A stretch of 53,583 bases of DNA from UBA6168 sp964573725 (GCA_964573725.1 CAZNLJ010000034.1:1-53583), one strand, 5' to 3'. Positions 25,332 through 34,940 are shown, counted from the stretch's first letter. The notes: generated by a model not told the origin, from the sequence alone. Numbers and translations are program-made.

Positions 25332-27815
25332 ATGCGATTCAGCTACCGGATCATCCTATTCATCATAACCCTGTTCGCCCTCCCCGGCACCTCGGCCGCG
25401 CAGATTCCCGGCGGAAGGCCGGCCGGCCCGCCCGACGACCAGCCCTACGGCCTCGGCGGCCGGGTGGTGGACGCCGCCACCGGCCAACCGGTGGAATTCG
25501 CCACGGTAACGGTCTTCGACGCATCGGACAGCAGCCTGGTGGACGGTACCGTGACGGAGGCCACCGGTGTATTTTTCATCCCACTGAAACCGGGCAGCTA
25601 CTTCGTCCAGGTGGAATTCATCTCCTACCGGCCGGCCGTGCTGCGCGGCATCGTCCTGAGCCGGGATGAACCCGTCGCCGAATTGGGCGTCATCCGCCTG
25701 GAAACGGATGCCAAGATGCTGCTGGAGGTGGAAGTCCGTGCCGAAAAGAGCCAAATGCAGCTGTCCCTCGACAAGAAAGTCTTCAACGTCGGGAAAGACC
25801 TGGCCAACCTGGGCGGTACCGCCTCCGACGTCCTCAACAACGTGCCTTCCGTGACGGTAGACGTGGAAGGCAATGTGGAACTGCGCGGCAGCGGCGGCGT
25901 CCGCATCCTGATCGACGGCAAGCCGTCCGGCCTGGTCGGACTCAACGGCACCTCCGGCCTGCAACAAATCCCCGCCAACCTCATCGACCGGGTCGAAATC
26001 ATCACCAACCCCTCCGCCCGCTACGAGGCGGAAGGAATGGCCGGCATCATCAACATCATCCTGAAAAAAGACCGTCGGGACGGCTTCAACGGTGCCTTCG
26101 ACCTGACCCTGGGGCATCCCGCCGAATACGGGGCGGCCTTCAACCTCAATTACCGCAAGGAAAAACTCAACTTCTTCGTCAATTACGGCCTCCGCTACCG
26201 CAAAGGCCCCGGCAGCGGCAACCAGTTCCAATCCTTCTTGCGCAACGACACGACCTTCCTCACCCAACAAAGCTCCCGCCGGGAAAGGGGCGGCCTGTCC
26301 AACAGCTTCCGCGGCGGCGCCGATTATTACTTCAACGATAAGAATATCCTCACCTCCGCCTTCACCTATCGCATCGGCGACAACGACAATTTCAACAAGA
26401 TCACCTACCGGGATTTCCGCTTCGATACCACCCAACCCACCGGCATCACGTATCGGACGGACGACGAGACCGAACTCGATGAGAACCTCGAATATTCCCT
26501 CACCTATCGCAAGCTGTTCGAACGGGAAGGCCGGGAGTTCACCGCCGATTTCCGTTTCCAGGACAACCGCGAGGACGAACGTTCCGATTTCCTGGAGAAA
26601 TCCTTCTTTCCCGACGGCATCTACCCCCTGCGGGACGACCTCCGGCAACGGTCCGACAACCTCGAACAACAACGCAACCTCATCCTGCAGGCCGATTATG
26701 TCCACCCCTTCGCCAAGGACGGCAAGTTCGAGGCCGGCTTCCGCAACGGCATCCGGAACATCAACAACAATTTCAAGGTGGAGGAGCGCATCACGGACAT
26801 GGACTGGGATGTCCTGCCGGGCCTGACCAACAATTTCATCTACGACGAAAACATCTATGCCCTGTACGGCATCGTCGGGAACAAGGTCGACCGGTACAGC
26901 TGGCAGGCCGGACTCCGGGCCGAATACTCCGATATCCGCACGGAGTTGGTACAAAGCGATTCCGTCAACCACCGGACCTACGCCAACCTTTTTCCCAGCA
27001 TCTTCCTGGGCTATGAGATGTCGGCCGACAACGCCCTGCAAATCAGCTACAGCCGCCGGATCCGGCGCCCGGATTTCCGGGACCTGAACCCCTTCTATTC
27101 CTATTCCGATGCCCGGAATTTCAGAAGCGGCAATCCGAACCTGGACCCGGAATTCACGGATTCCTATGAAATCGGATTCCTCCATTACTTCGAACAGGGT
27201 TCGGTCACCACCTCCATGTTCTATCGCCACACCGACCAGGTCATAGAGAACATCCGGGAGCAATTGTCCGATGTATCGGCCCTCTCCTACCCGGTCAACC
27301 TGGCGACACGGAACGATTACGGCCTCGAGGTCACCGGATCCTACGACCTGCACAAGACCTGGCGGGTCAGCGGGAACGCCAACTTCTTCCGGTCCCGTAC
27401 GGACGGCAGCTACCGGAACCAGGTTTTCCGTGCCGACACCTACACCTGGTTCGGCCGCTTGTCCAGCCGGCTCACCCTGTGGCGGAAACTGGACCTGCAG
27501 GTCAACGTCAACTACCGCGCACCCCGCAACACCACCCAAGGACGTTCCAAGGCATTCTGGCATGTGGACCCCGCCGCCAGCATGGAGCTTTTCCGCGGGA
27601 ACGCTACGCTCACCTTCAGTGTGCGGGACCTTTTCAACACCCGTCGTTGGCGCTATATCACGGAGGGATACAACTTCTACACCGAGGGCGATTTCCAGTG
27701 GCGCGCCCGGCAATCCACCCTCACTTTCAGCTACCGCCTGAACCAGCAGCCCCAAAAAGGCCGGGACGGGAAACGGTCCGGTGGCGGCTTCGAAGGGGAA
27801 GGAGGGGATTTCTGA
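25332..27815 (+). CDS. TonB-dependent receptor / outer-membrane beta-barrel protein
   Basis: An 827-residue outer-membrane protein with a signal peptide (residues 1-23, ending TSAAQ). Residues about 40-125 form a carboxypeptidase-regulatory-like domain (GGRVVDAATGQPVEFATVTV). Residues about 130-235 form the plug, with LNNVPSVTVDVEGNVELRG and the IDRVEIITNPSARYEAEGMAG stretch. The rest is a beta-barrel rich in aromatic and charged residues. The layout is that of the Bacteroidota family with an OMP_b-brl type barrel. The C-terminal tail is Gly-rich and charged (RDGKRSGGGFEGEGGDF), which is unusual for a barrel end. The ligand is unknown. It lies upstream of two secreted arylsulfotransferase-like genes, which may be only loosely linked. 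Confidence 0.88.
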   Translation: MRFSYRIILFIITLFALPGTSAAQIPGGRPAGPPDDQPYGLGGRVVDAATGQPVEFATVTVFDASDSSLVDGTVTEATGVFFIPLKPGSYFVQVEFISYRPAVLRGIVLSRDEPVAELGVIRLETDAKMLLEVEVRAEKSQMQLSLDKKVFNVGKDLANLGGTASDVLNNVPSVTVDVEGNVELRGSGGVRILIDGKPSGLVGLNGTSGLQQIPANLIDRVEIITNPSARYEAEGMAGIINIILKKDRRDGFNGAFDLTLGHPAEYGAAFNLNYRKEKLNFFVNYGLRYRKGPGSGNQFQSFLRNDTTFLTQQSSRRERGGLSNSFRGGADYYFNDKNILTSAFTYRIGDNDNFNKITYRDFRFDTTQPTGITYRTDDETELDENLEYSLTYRKLFEREGREFTADFRFQDNREDERSDFLEKSFFPDGIYPLRDDLRQRSDNLEQQRNLILQADYVHPFAKDGKFEAGFRNGIRNINNNFKVEERITDMDWDVLPGLTNNFIYDENIYALYGIVGNKVDRYSWQAGLRAEYSDIRTELVQSDSVNHRTYANLFPSIFLGYEMSADNALQISYSRRIRRPDFRDLNPFYSYSDARNFRSGNPNLDPEFTDSYEIGFLHYFEQGSVTTSMFYRHTDQVIENIREQLSDVSALSYPVNLATRNDYGLEVTGSYDLHKTWRVSGNANFFRSRTDGSYRNQVFRADTYTWFGRLSSRLTLWRKLDLQVNVNYRAPRNTTQGRSKAFWHVDPAASMELFRGNATLTFSVRDLFNTRRWRYITEGYNFYTEGDFQWRARQSTLTFSYRLNQQPQKGRDGKRSGGGFEGEGGDF

Positions 27816-27922
27816 GCACCGGCCTCGGTCGCCCCCACGACTGCTGCCGACAAAACGACCGGAAAATCCGCCGGGAATCTCACAAAACGGGAACGGACCC
27901 CTGTGCTGTCCCGGCAGTGGAT

Positions 27923-27930
27923 TAACTTTG
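27923..27930 (+). promoter_or_regulatory. -7 box (TAACTTTG) before the first arylsulfotransferase-like gene
   Basis: TAACTTTG matches the Bacteroidota -7 consensus exactly, 85 bases before the ATG at 28016. No TTG is found at the expected -33 distance. It suggests independent transcription from the receptor gene upstream. Confidence 0.5.
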
Positions 27931-28015
27931 CCCCTCGTGACAACCGCTGGCCCGGCGAGGTCCGACCTGCCGTCCCTCCCCGGGCCGTCCTCATACCTGC
28001 TCCGAACCGATACAC

Positions 28016-29671
28016 ATGAAAAGCAGCCGTTTCCTCCTCCTCCCGCTGTTGTTGCAATGTTGCAGCCTGTGGGGCCAACAGACGGTCGGCATCCTGCACA
28101 ACGATTCCCTGTCGCTGAACGGATACACCCTGTTCTGCAACGGCCGCTACACCTTCCTGGTCGACAATTGCGGGGCCGTGGTCAACCAATGGACCAGCGA
28201 CTACACCAGCCAGTCCGGATTCCACCTGCTGGAGGACGGCCGGCTGCTCCGGTCCTGCCTCGTACCGGGCGCCTTCAACGGCGGCGGGTTGGGCGGCCGG
28301 ATCGAACTGCACAGCTGGGAGGGCCAGCTGCTTTGGTCGTACGAATATGCGTCCGAAGACCACCACCAACACCACGACATCTGCCCGATGCCCGGCGGGA
28401 ATGTCCTCGTCCTCGCCTGGGAACGGCGTTCGAAGGAAGCGGCAACGGCCGCCGGCAGGCTGGCAAGCCAGGTGACGGAGGAGGGGCTTTGGCCGGAGCA
28501 CCTGGTCGAACTCTCCCCCGTCGGCCATGACAGCGCCGCCGTCGTCTGGGAATGGCACCTGTGGGACCACCTGGTCCAGGACACCGACCCGGACGGCGCG
28601 AACTTCGGCATCATCTCCGCGCATCCGGAACGGGTCGACATCAATTACCTCGGCACCATGGGCGGCAATGCCGCCGACTGGATCCATGCCAACGGCATCG
28701 ATTACCATCCCGGGCTCGACCAAATCGCACTCAGCAGCCGGACCTTCGGGGAAATCTGGATCATCGACCACAGCACCACCACCACCGAAGCGGCCGGCAC
28801 CACCGGCGGCGTGGCGGGCAAGGGCGGCGACCTGCTCTACCGCTGGGGCAATCCCACCGCCTATGGCCGCGGCGACGAAACGGACATCCGGCTCTGGGGG
28901 CCCCACCATATCACCTGGGTTCCGGAAGGCCATCCGAACGCCGGCGACCTGCTGGTCTTCAACAACGGCGTCGGCAGACCCGGCGGGAACTACTCCTCCG
29001 TCGAACGCTGGACACCCCCGCTCGACACCCAGACCCACAACTACCTGCTTGCCGCCGACGAACCCTTCGGGCCGGCCGGTCCGGCCTGGACGTACACCGC
29101 GGAAGGCTTCTACTCCGGTATCCTCTCGGGCGCCCAAGCCCTGGAAAACGGCAACACCCTCGTATGCGAGGGCGTCAAGGGACGGTTTTTCGAAATAACC
29201 CCCACCGGACAGACCGTCTGGGAGTACCGCAACCCCTGGGGCAACTGGGGACCGGTTTCCCAAGGACAAACCGCCAATTTTCCCAGTTTCCGGGCCTTGC
29301 GTTACGCGGCGGCACACCCCGCCTTCGAAGGCCGGGACCTGAGCCCCGGCCTACCCGTCGAACTCAACCCCTGGCCCTCGGATTGCACCCTGTTCGTACC
29401 GGTCGCCACCGCCGCCGGGGAAGCGCCTGCCCGCCCGGCCGCCCCACCCGGCCACCACCTGGTCGGCCGACAACTCTTCCTGGCGCCGACCCCGGAACCC
29501 CTATCCCTGGTCGAGGTGTACAACCTCAGCGGACAATGCCTGCTCCGACGGACATCCTTCGACGGGACGGGCCCGCTGGACCTGGGCGCGCTGCCCGCCG
29601 GATACTACATCCTCCGGTGCCATACCGGCAAGGCATCCCCCCCTTCGGCCAGCCCGTTCATCCTGCCATAG
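28016..29671 (+). CDS. Secreted arylsulfotransferase-like (ASST) protein, copy 1
   Basis: A 551-residue protein with a signal peptide (about residues 1-20, ending LWGQ). Residues about 25-430 match the ASST-type propeller family: the opening NGYTLFCNGRYTFLVDNCG, HHDICPMPGGNVLVLAWE, EWHLWDHLVQDTDPD, DWIHANGIDYHPG and GGDLLYRWGNP. Such proteins move sulfate between phenolic compounds in other bacteria, using a catalytic His. The Bacteroidota members are mostly untested. The last about 60 residues (VEVYNLSGQ ... LPAGYYILR) look like a type IX sorting domain, but the usual first strand with a PNP motif is missing. The protein is a tandem paralogue of the next gene. Confidence 0.85.
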   Translation: MKSSRFLLLPLLLQCCSLWGQQTVGILHNDSLSLNGYTLFCNGRYTFLVDNCGAVVNQWTSDYTSQSGFHLLEDGRLLRSCLVPGAFNGGGLGGRIELHSWEGQLLWSYEYASEDHHQHHDICPMPGGNVLVLAWERRSKEAATAAGRLASQVTEEGLWPEHLVELSPVGHDSAAVVWEWHLWDHLVQDTDPDGANFGIISAHPERVDINYLGTMGGNAADWIHANGIDYHPGLDQIALSSRTFGEIWIIDHSTTTTEAAGTTGGVAGKGGDLLYRWGNPTAYGRGDETDIRLWGPHHITWVPEGHPNAGDLLVFNNGVGRPGGNYSSVERWTPPLDTQTHNYLLAADEPFGPAGPAWTYTAEGFYSGILSGAQALENGNTLVCEGVKGRFFEITPTGQTVWEYRNPWGNWGPVSQGQTANFPSFRALRYAAAHPAFEGRDLSPGLPVELNPWPSDCTLFVPVATAAGEAPARPAAPPGHHLVGRQLFLAPTPEPLSLVEVYNLSGQCLLRRTSFDGTGPLDLGALPAGYYILRCHTGKASPPSASPFILP

Positions 29672-29834
29672 CGGCCGGACAGCAAAAGCGACGTCCGCAA
29701 CGTTTCACATAAAAGGGCAAGGCCCGAACGGCGGCAACAGGATATCCCCGGGCGACGCGGAAAAAAGCGATGCCCGCCGCCGCATACCTCAAGAAATTCC
29801 GGCGACCATCCGCCGACAATAAACAAGACTTCCT

Positions 29835-31499
29835 ATGAAAACAGCCCTTACCTGGTCCCTTCTCCTGACATTAATGATACAGGCGGGAGCCCAACCGACC
29901 GTCGGATTGCGCCACTACGACCCGTCCGCCACCTATGAAGGGTACAACCTCATCTATCCGCACAACCAACCGCATGTCTACCTGTTGAACAACTGCGGCG
30001 AAATCGTGCACCGTTGGGACGACGAACCCATCTACCGGCCCGGCAACACCGCCTATCTCCTGCCGGACGGCCGATTGGTCAAGACCAAGCGCAAATCCAC
30101 GGTCTCCACGGATGCCATCTGGGCCGGCGGCGGCGGTGCCATCATCGAAATCCGGGAATGGGACAACACCCTGGTCTGGAGTTTCGAAATGAACAACGAC
30201 ACCCAACGGCTGCACCACGACTTCGCCATCACCCCGCAAGGCACGCTGCTGCTGTTGGCCTGGGAGAAAAAATCCCGCGAAGCCGCCATACAGGCGGGCC
30301 GGGACACCAGCCTGTTGCCCGATGACGAGTTATGGCCGGAATTCCTGTTCGAAATCGACCCCGCCACCGACGAGATCATCTGGGAATGGCACCTGTGGGA
30401 CCACCTGGTCCAGGATTTCGATCCGACGAAGGACAATTTCGGCGACGTGGCGGCGCACCCGGAGCTGCTGGACATCAATTTCACCACCAACAACGGCGGA
30501 CGGGACTGGCTGCATGCCAATGCCGTCGATTTCAATGCCGAGCTCAACCAGGTCATGCTGAGCACCCCCTTCCTGAGCGAAGTCTACCTGATCGACCACA
30601 CCACCACCCCAGTACAGGCGGCCGGGCACACGGGCGGATTGGGCGGTCGCGGCGGTGATTTCCTCTATCGTTGGGGCAATCCGCAATCCTACGGTGCCGG
30701 TACCGCCGCCGACCAGCGGCTCTTCAGCAACCATGCCGCCCACTGGATCGACAACTTCCTGGATTTCACCCACCCGTATTTCGGCAGGATCGGTGTTTTC
30801 AACAACGAGGCGGGCCCCGATTACTCCACCGTCAACGTCTTTTCCCCCGGCTGGGACATGTACGACTGGGCCTACCCCATCCCACCCGGCACCGCCTGGT
30901 CGCCGGAAAGTTTTGACCTGACCCTGACCCATCCGGAACCGACGGCCATGTATTCCGAGGGATTGTCCAGCGCGCAGTTCCTGCCGAACGGCAACGTGCT
31001 GATCCTTTCCGGGCGCCAGGGCTACGCCTTCGAGCTGACACCGGGCAACGAGATCGTCTGGGAATACATCACCCCCCTCAAGAGCGGGCAAGCGGTACCC
31101 CAAGGCACCGTATTGCAGGCCAACGACAACCTCACCTTCCGCATGGACCGGTATCCGGCGGATTTCCCCGGTTTCGACGGCAAGGACCTGTCGCCGGTCG
31201 GCTGGATCGAACTGAATCCGGATTCCCAGTTTTGCGACAACATCCTGCCCAGTATCGAGGCGGCCCGGGACCTGGCCGTGACCCTGTCCCCGAATCCTGC
31301 CCACGACCGGGTGACCCTATCCTGGAAAGCCGGTGTGTGGGTGAACCTTACCGTCGTCGACATCTGGGGCAGGCCGGTTTACGGACCGGCGGAACTGACC
31401 GGCGGCCAGAAATACCTGGATGTTTCGGGGTGGCTGCCCGGCATGTACTTTGTCCGGATAGCCGGCGGCCCGGCCCGGCCGCTGTTGATCCAGCGCTGA
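29835..31499 (+). CDS. Secreted arylsulfotransferase-like (ASST) protein, copy 2
   Basis: A 554-residue paralogue of the preceding gene, sharing LHHDFAITPQGTLLLLAWE, EWHLWDHLVQDFDPT, DWLHANAVDFNAELNQ, TGGLGGRGGDFLYRWGNPQ and the closing EIVWEYITP region. The signal peptide ends near residue 20 (QAGAQ). The C-terminal about 80 residues are a complete type IX (type A) sorting domain: VTLSPNPAHDRVTLSW, then VVDIWGRPVYG, then WLPGMYFVRI. Export across the outer membrane and surface attachment or release follow from that. The spacing of 163 bases from copy 1 allows co-transcription. The substrate is unknown. Confidence 0.87.
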   Translation: MKTALTWSLLLTLMIQAGAQPTVGLRHYDPSATYEGYNLIYPHNQPHVYLLNNCGEIVHRWDDEPIYRPGNTAYLLPDGRLVKTKRKSTVSTDAIWAGGGGAIIEIREWDNTLVWSFEMNNDTQRLHHDFAITPQGTLLLLAWEKKSREAAIQAGRDTSLLPDDELWPEFLFEIDPATDEIIWEWHLWDHLVQDFDPTKDNFGDVAAHPELLDINFTTNNGGRDWLHANAVDFNAELNQVMLSTPFLSEVYLIDHTTTPVQAAGHTGGLGGRGGDFLYRWGNPQSYGAGTAADQRLFSNHAAHWIDNFLDFTHPYFGRIGVFNNEAGPDYSTVNVFSPGWDMYDWAYPIPPGTAWSPESFDLTLTHPEPTAMYSEGLSSAQFLPNGNVLILSGRQGYAFELTPGNEIVWEYITPLKSGQAVPQGTVLQANDNLTFRMDRYPADFPGFDGKDLSPVGWIELNPDSQFCDNILPSIEAARDLAVTLSPNPAHDRVTLSWKAGVWVNLTVVDIWGRPVYGPAELTGGQKYLDVSGWLPGMYFVRIAGGPARPLLIQR

Positions 31500-31622
31500 C
31501 ACCACACCGGGTTCCTTTTGAAAAAGGGGCCCCCGATACCGGTTAGGCCGGAAGGGGCCGTCCCACCGGCATACAAAGCGCCGAAAAAGCGGAAATCGGC
31601 ACAAGATATCCGTGATAATCAG

Positions 31623-31630
31623 TATCTTTG
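31623..31630 (+). promoter_or_regulatory. -7 box (TATCTTTG) before the tri-domain fusion gene
   Basis: TATCTTTG fits TAnnTTTG exactly. Transcription from it would begin near 31637, which rules out the upstream ATG at 31612 and supports the ATG at 31732 as the start. No matching -33 TTG is seen. Confidence 0.55.
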
Positions 31631-31731
31631 CGCCCATTTTAGCGAATTGGGGCCAGGCAAGGGCGGATCAACCGTCACCGAAAGCCCGCCACACGACCGA
31701 CCGCACCGGCGGCAGCGACAAAACAGCAATC

Positions 31732-34167
31732 ATGCACGTACCTGTCGAAACCACCCACCCACAGACCCAAGATAAAACGGAAACGAGTGCCGGCAAGGCC
31801 GGTACGCCTGTCCGGCATGCCGTCATCCTGGCGGCAGGCATGAGCTCCCGGTTTCGGGAAAAAGGTGTCAAGAAGCCGAAAGTGTTGATGAAGGTCGGCG
31901 GGTTGCGTTTGCTGGAGCGTTCCATATTGACCTTGCACGCGGCGGGCATCCGGCACTTCCGGGTGGTGGTCGGTGCCTATCGGGAGCAGGTGGTCGCCGA
32001 AATGCAGCGCAGCACCCGGTTGCAGGGCATCGATGTCCGCTATTTGGTCAGTGCGCAATATGCCCTGGGCAACGGGGTATCCTTCGGAGACGGGGCGGCC
32101 GGGCTCGAAGCCCCATTCCTGCTGACGATGTCGGACCACATCTTTTCCGTACAGACGGTCGATGCTTTTTTGGAGCGGGCACAGGAGATGCCCGGGTTGC
32201 CGGCTTTGGCCTGCGACGGCAACCTGGCGGGTGTGTTCGACATGGACGACGCCACCAAGGTGGTATCGAAAGGCGGATTCATCGACCGGATCGGGAAGGA
32301 AATCGAGGGGTACGACCTGGTGGACACCGGCTTGTTTTATTTCCCGGCGGGTTACGGCCCGCTGGTGCACGGCAAGGCGGCGGCCGGTGCCCACTCCGTG
32401 AGTCACATTATTGCGGATTTCATCGCCGGGGAAGGCGTACGGGCCGTAGCGCTGCCCCAGGCCATGTGGCAGGATGTGGACGACCCGTCCATGAAGAAGG
32501 AAGCGGAGCGCCGGCTGGCGGCGATGATGAGCCCGGCCGGTCCGGCCGGGTTGACCCGTCGCCTGACGCAGGACCTGAGCCGTCGGATCGGTTTCGCCAT
32601 GGCCGCCTCGGGAGTGGCACCCAAGGCGGTGCGGATCGCCGTCCTGGCCATGACCCTGCTTGGGGCCTGGTGGGCGGCGAGCGGCATCCATGCCTGGTTG
32701 GCGGGTGGTGCCCTGATGTTCCAATTGGCGACCATCCTGGAAGGCAGCGAAAAGGACTTGGCCCGACTGACGCTGCGCAGCAGCCGTTTCAGCAGCTGGT
32801 ACCGTCGTTTTTCGGCGGACCTGCGGTACATGGTATTCTTCGGTGCGCTCGGCATCAGTGCCTGGCGGGCCACCGGTATGGAAATCTACCTTTTCGCGGT
32901 CTTGTTGTTGGCGGCACTCGGCCTGTATATGCTGGCACAGGTTTCCACTTTCGCCTGGCGGAACCGGCATGACTCGGAAGCCGCCCTCACCCGGTTGTTG
33001 CCGGTGCAGCGGCATGACCCCACGGGAATCATCGGCCAATTGTCGCACCTTTGGCGGGAAGTCAGCCGACAGGACATCGTCGCTTTCCTCACCTTCCTCA
33101 TGGGCATCATTTGGTTGTACCAGGCCATGTTCTGGTTGGCCCTGTTGGGAACCACCGCCACGGCCATCATGGTCTCCAAATCGGTCCATGCCGCCAAGGT
33201 CACGAAAACCGGCGCCAACATCCTGGAAAAGGTAGACCCCATCTATTTTTACCTGATCGGGGTCGTCATCCTGCTGTCCCTGGTCTTCAACATGGAACTG
33301 TCCGTCGTGGCTTCCTCGATGGCGGCGGTCGGCAACAAGCTTTTCCTCGTCTTCAGCATCGCCATTCTCTGGATCCTGGCCAATACGCTTTGCATCCGGA
33401 CGCTGGTCCAAGGCAAGGTATCCTTCCCCGACCTCCTGTTCAACCAGTTGACCGGCGATGCCTACAATACCATCATCCCCCTGGCCGGACTCGGCGGGGA
33501 ACCCTACAAGATCAAGCACCTGACCCAATGGCTGGATTGGCATACCGCCAGCCGGGCCGTCGTCGTCGACCGCTTGATCCATGCCACCACCGGAACCCTG
33601 TTCGCCGCCATCAGCACCTTCGTGACCTTGCTGTTCCTGGACATGGCACCTGCCTACCACAACATCCTGCTGGCCGTTTCCATCGGATTCGCCGGCATCA
33701 GCCTCGGCATCATCTGGTTGGCCTTGTCGGAAGCACCTTCCCGCATCTCCGGTTATATCCTGCGCAAACTCAAGATCGTCGAGGAATTCCGGAGCGACCC
33801 CATCCCCGCCGGGCGTTTCCTCACGGCATTCGCCTTCAAGTTCATCGGCAGGGTCCTCTACCTGGTCGAGCTGTACGTCATCTTCACCGTCCTCGGTTTC
33901 ACACCGGGGCTCATCGACCTGACGGCTGTCGCCGGGTTCATCGCCCTGAGCGCTTCGCTGTTCTTCATCATCCCGCAGGGATTGGGAGTCAACGAGCTCG
34001 GTATCAGCGGTGCCCTGACCTTGCTGGGGTATTCCGCTTCCCTGGGTATCACCTTCGGACTGATCCGCAGGGCCCGGATGATATTCTGGGCGCTCTTCGG
34101 GGTCGCCCTGCACCTGACGGTCTCCGTTGTCAAAAAGGTGGCCGTCCTTCGGGCGGCCAAAGGTTGA
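31732..34167 (+). CDS. Nucleotidyltransferase + degenerate CDP-alcohol phosphotransferase + flippase-like fusion
   Basis: An 811-residue protein. Residues about 28-265 form a nucleotidyltransferase domain like CTP:inositol-1-phosphate cytidylyltransferase, with VILAAGMSSRF, KKPKVLMKVGG, the metal-binding MSDHIFS and DLVDTGLFYFP. Residues about 275-410 follow the CDP-alcohol phosphotransferase pattern in spacing, but the D-x2-D-G-x2-A-R-x8-G-x3-D-x3-D motif reads E337, E340, K341, A344, R345, S354, R358, A362. All four Asp and both Gly are lost. Residues about 450-805 are a multi-helix membrane domain of the lysylphosphatidylglycerol synthase/UPF0104 type (LLFNQLTGDAYNTIIPLAGL, GGEPYK). The start at 31732 is chosen because a promoter box lies at 31623-31630. 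The first two domains mirror the fused IPCT-DIPP synthases of thermophiles. The likely field is polar-lipid or solute head-group synthesis and transport. Confidence 0.85.
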   Translation: MHVPVETTHPQTQDKTETSAGKAGTPVRHAVILAAGMSSRFREKGVKKPKVLMKVGGLRLLERSILTLHAAGIRHFRVVVGAYREQVVAEMQRSTRLQGIDVRYLVSAQYALGNGVSFGDGAAGLEAPFLLTMSDHIFSVQTVDAFLERAQEMPGLPALACDGNLAGVFDMDDATKVVSKGGFIDRIGKEIEGYDLVDTGLFYFPAGYGPLVHGKAAAGAHSVSHIIADFIAGEGVRAVALPQAMWQDVDDPSMKKEAERRLAAMMSPAGPAGLTRRLTQDLSRRIGFAMAASGVAPKAVRIAVLAMTLLGAWWAASGIHAWLAGGALMFQLATILEGSEKDLARLTLRSSRFSSWYRRFSADLRYMVFFGALGISAWRATGMEIYLFAVLLLAALGLYMLAQVSTFAWRNRHDSEAALTRLLPVQRHDPTGIIGQLSHLWREVSRQDIVAFLTFLMGIIWLYQAMFWLALLGTTATAIMVSKSVHAAKVTKTGANILEKVDPIYFYLIGVVILLSLVFNMELSVVASSMAAVGNKLFLVFSIAILWILANTLCIRTLVQGKVSFPDLLFNQLTGDAYNTIIPLAGLGGEPYKIKHLTQWLDWHTASRAVVVDRLIHATTGTLFAAISTFVTLLFLDMAPAYHNILLAVSIGFAGISLGIIWLALSEAPSRISGYILRKLKIVEEFRSDPIPAGRFLTAFAFKFIGRVLYLVELYVIFTVLGFTPGLIDLTAVAGFIALSASLFFIIPQGLGVNELGISGALTLLGYSASLGITFGLIRRARMIFWALFGVALHLTVSVVKKVAVLRAAKG

Positions 34168-34226
34168 TACGGCTTGGCTACGACGGAGGGTCCATCCCTT
34201 AATTTTCGCGGTAAACGGTCGCTGTC

Positions 34227-34257
34227 TTGATATTTTTTGCCATTACCTGTAACTTTG
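34227..34257 (+). promoter_or_regulatory. Near-ideal Bacteroidota promoter (TTG-N20-TAACTTTG)
   Basis: TTG at 34227-34229 and TAACTTTG at 34250-34257 are separated by 20 bases, inside the 19-21 range of the Bacteroidota housekeeping promoter. Transcription should start near 34264, about 83 bases before the GTG at 34347. It would drive the Cys-rich protein and the receptor behind it. Confidence 0.8.
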
Positions 34258-34346
34258 TAAGTCGGGTTTTGTTAGAAAGAGCGGGGCTGAGCGCAACCGA
34301 ATGGTTCAATTACCTAAAGTCCCTTCCGCAAGACCAAGGTCAAGCC

Positions 34347-34814
34347 GTGAAAAAAAGAATCCTCCATATCGGTATCCAGGCATTCGTCGCCCTGTTGTTC
34401 TTCGCCTCCACCGGCGTGAGCTTCGAGCAGCTGTATTGCTATTGTAAGGGAGAGTTCTCCACCGCCTTGTTCCAGCCTTCCGATCCTTGCGGAATGGCCG
34501 ACGCGGGTTCCGGAAAACGGCAGTCCTCCTGCTGTGGCAGGAATGCCTGCGAACGCGACACCCCGTCCCCGCAAAAAAATTGCAGCGATACGGAAACCGT
34601 GTATCTCAAGCTGGAGACCAACTATGTAGTCTCCGATTCCGGTTTGCGCCTGCAGGACCACCAACCTTTCTCCCTCCCTGCGCCCCTGCCACCGCAGTCG
34701 GCATCCTTGGTCCCGTCCCGGACGGCCCGGATCCACCCGGCCGCAGCGGGCGACCTCCCGCCGCCACCCTTCGGCAAAATGCTGCGGGTGAGGGTCCAAT
34801 CCTTCCTTTGTTGA
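34347..34814 (+). CDS. Cys-rich HYC_CC_PP-type exported protein
   Basis: About 155 residues, read from GTG 34347 (first residues as MKKRILHIGIQAF). No in-frame ATG lies between the promoter (34227-34257) and the signal peptide, and the MKK-start fits the family. A hydrophobic segment (FVALLFFASTGVSF) is followed by a Cys-rich core with CYC, a single Cys in DPCG, a CC pair and two more Cys. A Pro-rich tail follows. This pattern fits the small HYC_CC_PP proteins of Bacteroidota, which lie next to TonB-dependent receptors tied to metal handling. The next gene is such a receptor, 126 bases downstream. Metal binding (copper is the usual suggestion) is inferred from the cysteines and context. Confidence 0.68.
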   Translation: MKKRILHIGIQAFVALLFFASTGVSFEQLYCYCKGEFSTALFQPSDPCGMADAGSGKRQSSCCGRNACERDTPSPQKNCSDTETVYLKLETNYVVSDSGLRLQDHQPFSLPAPLPPQSASLVPSRTARIHPAAAGDLPPPPFGKMLRVRVQSFLC

Positions 34815-34940
34815 TGCTTTCGGGTGCATTTGCATCTTTCCTTCCTGTTTCTTAGTTCCTTTGCCGGATCGGCCCCCTCCCGGGTGAACCCTACCCGACG
34901 GCATCCTCCGGCCATTTTTTCGAACTGTAAAAAGTGCACA

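Noticed and set aside
25356..27755. Minus-strand open frame of 799 codons across the TonB-dependent receptor
   Set aside because: It is a shadow frame caused by GC-rich codons. The plus-strand frame has a signal peptide, plug and barrel.
31675..34113. Minus-strand open frame of 812 codons across the tri-domain fusion
   Set aside because: Composition is Gly/Gln/Asp/His-rich with no motifs. The plus-strand frame has clear domains and a promoter box.
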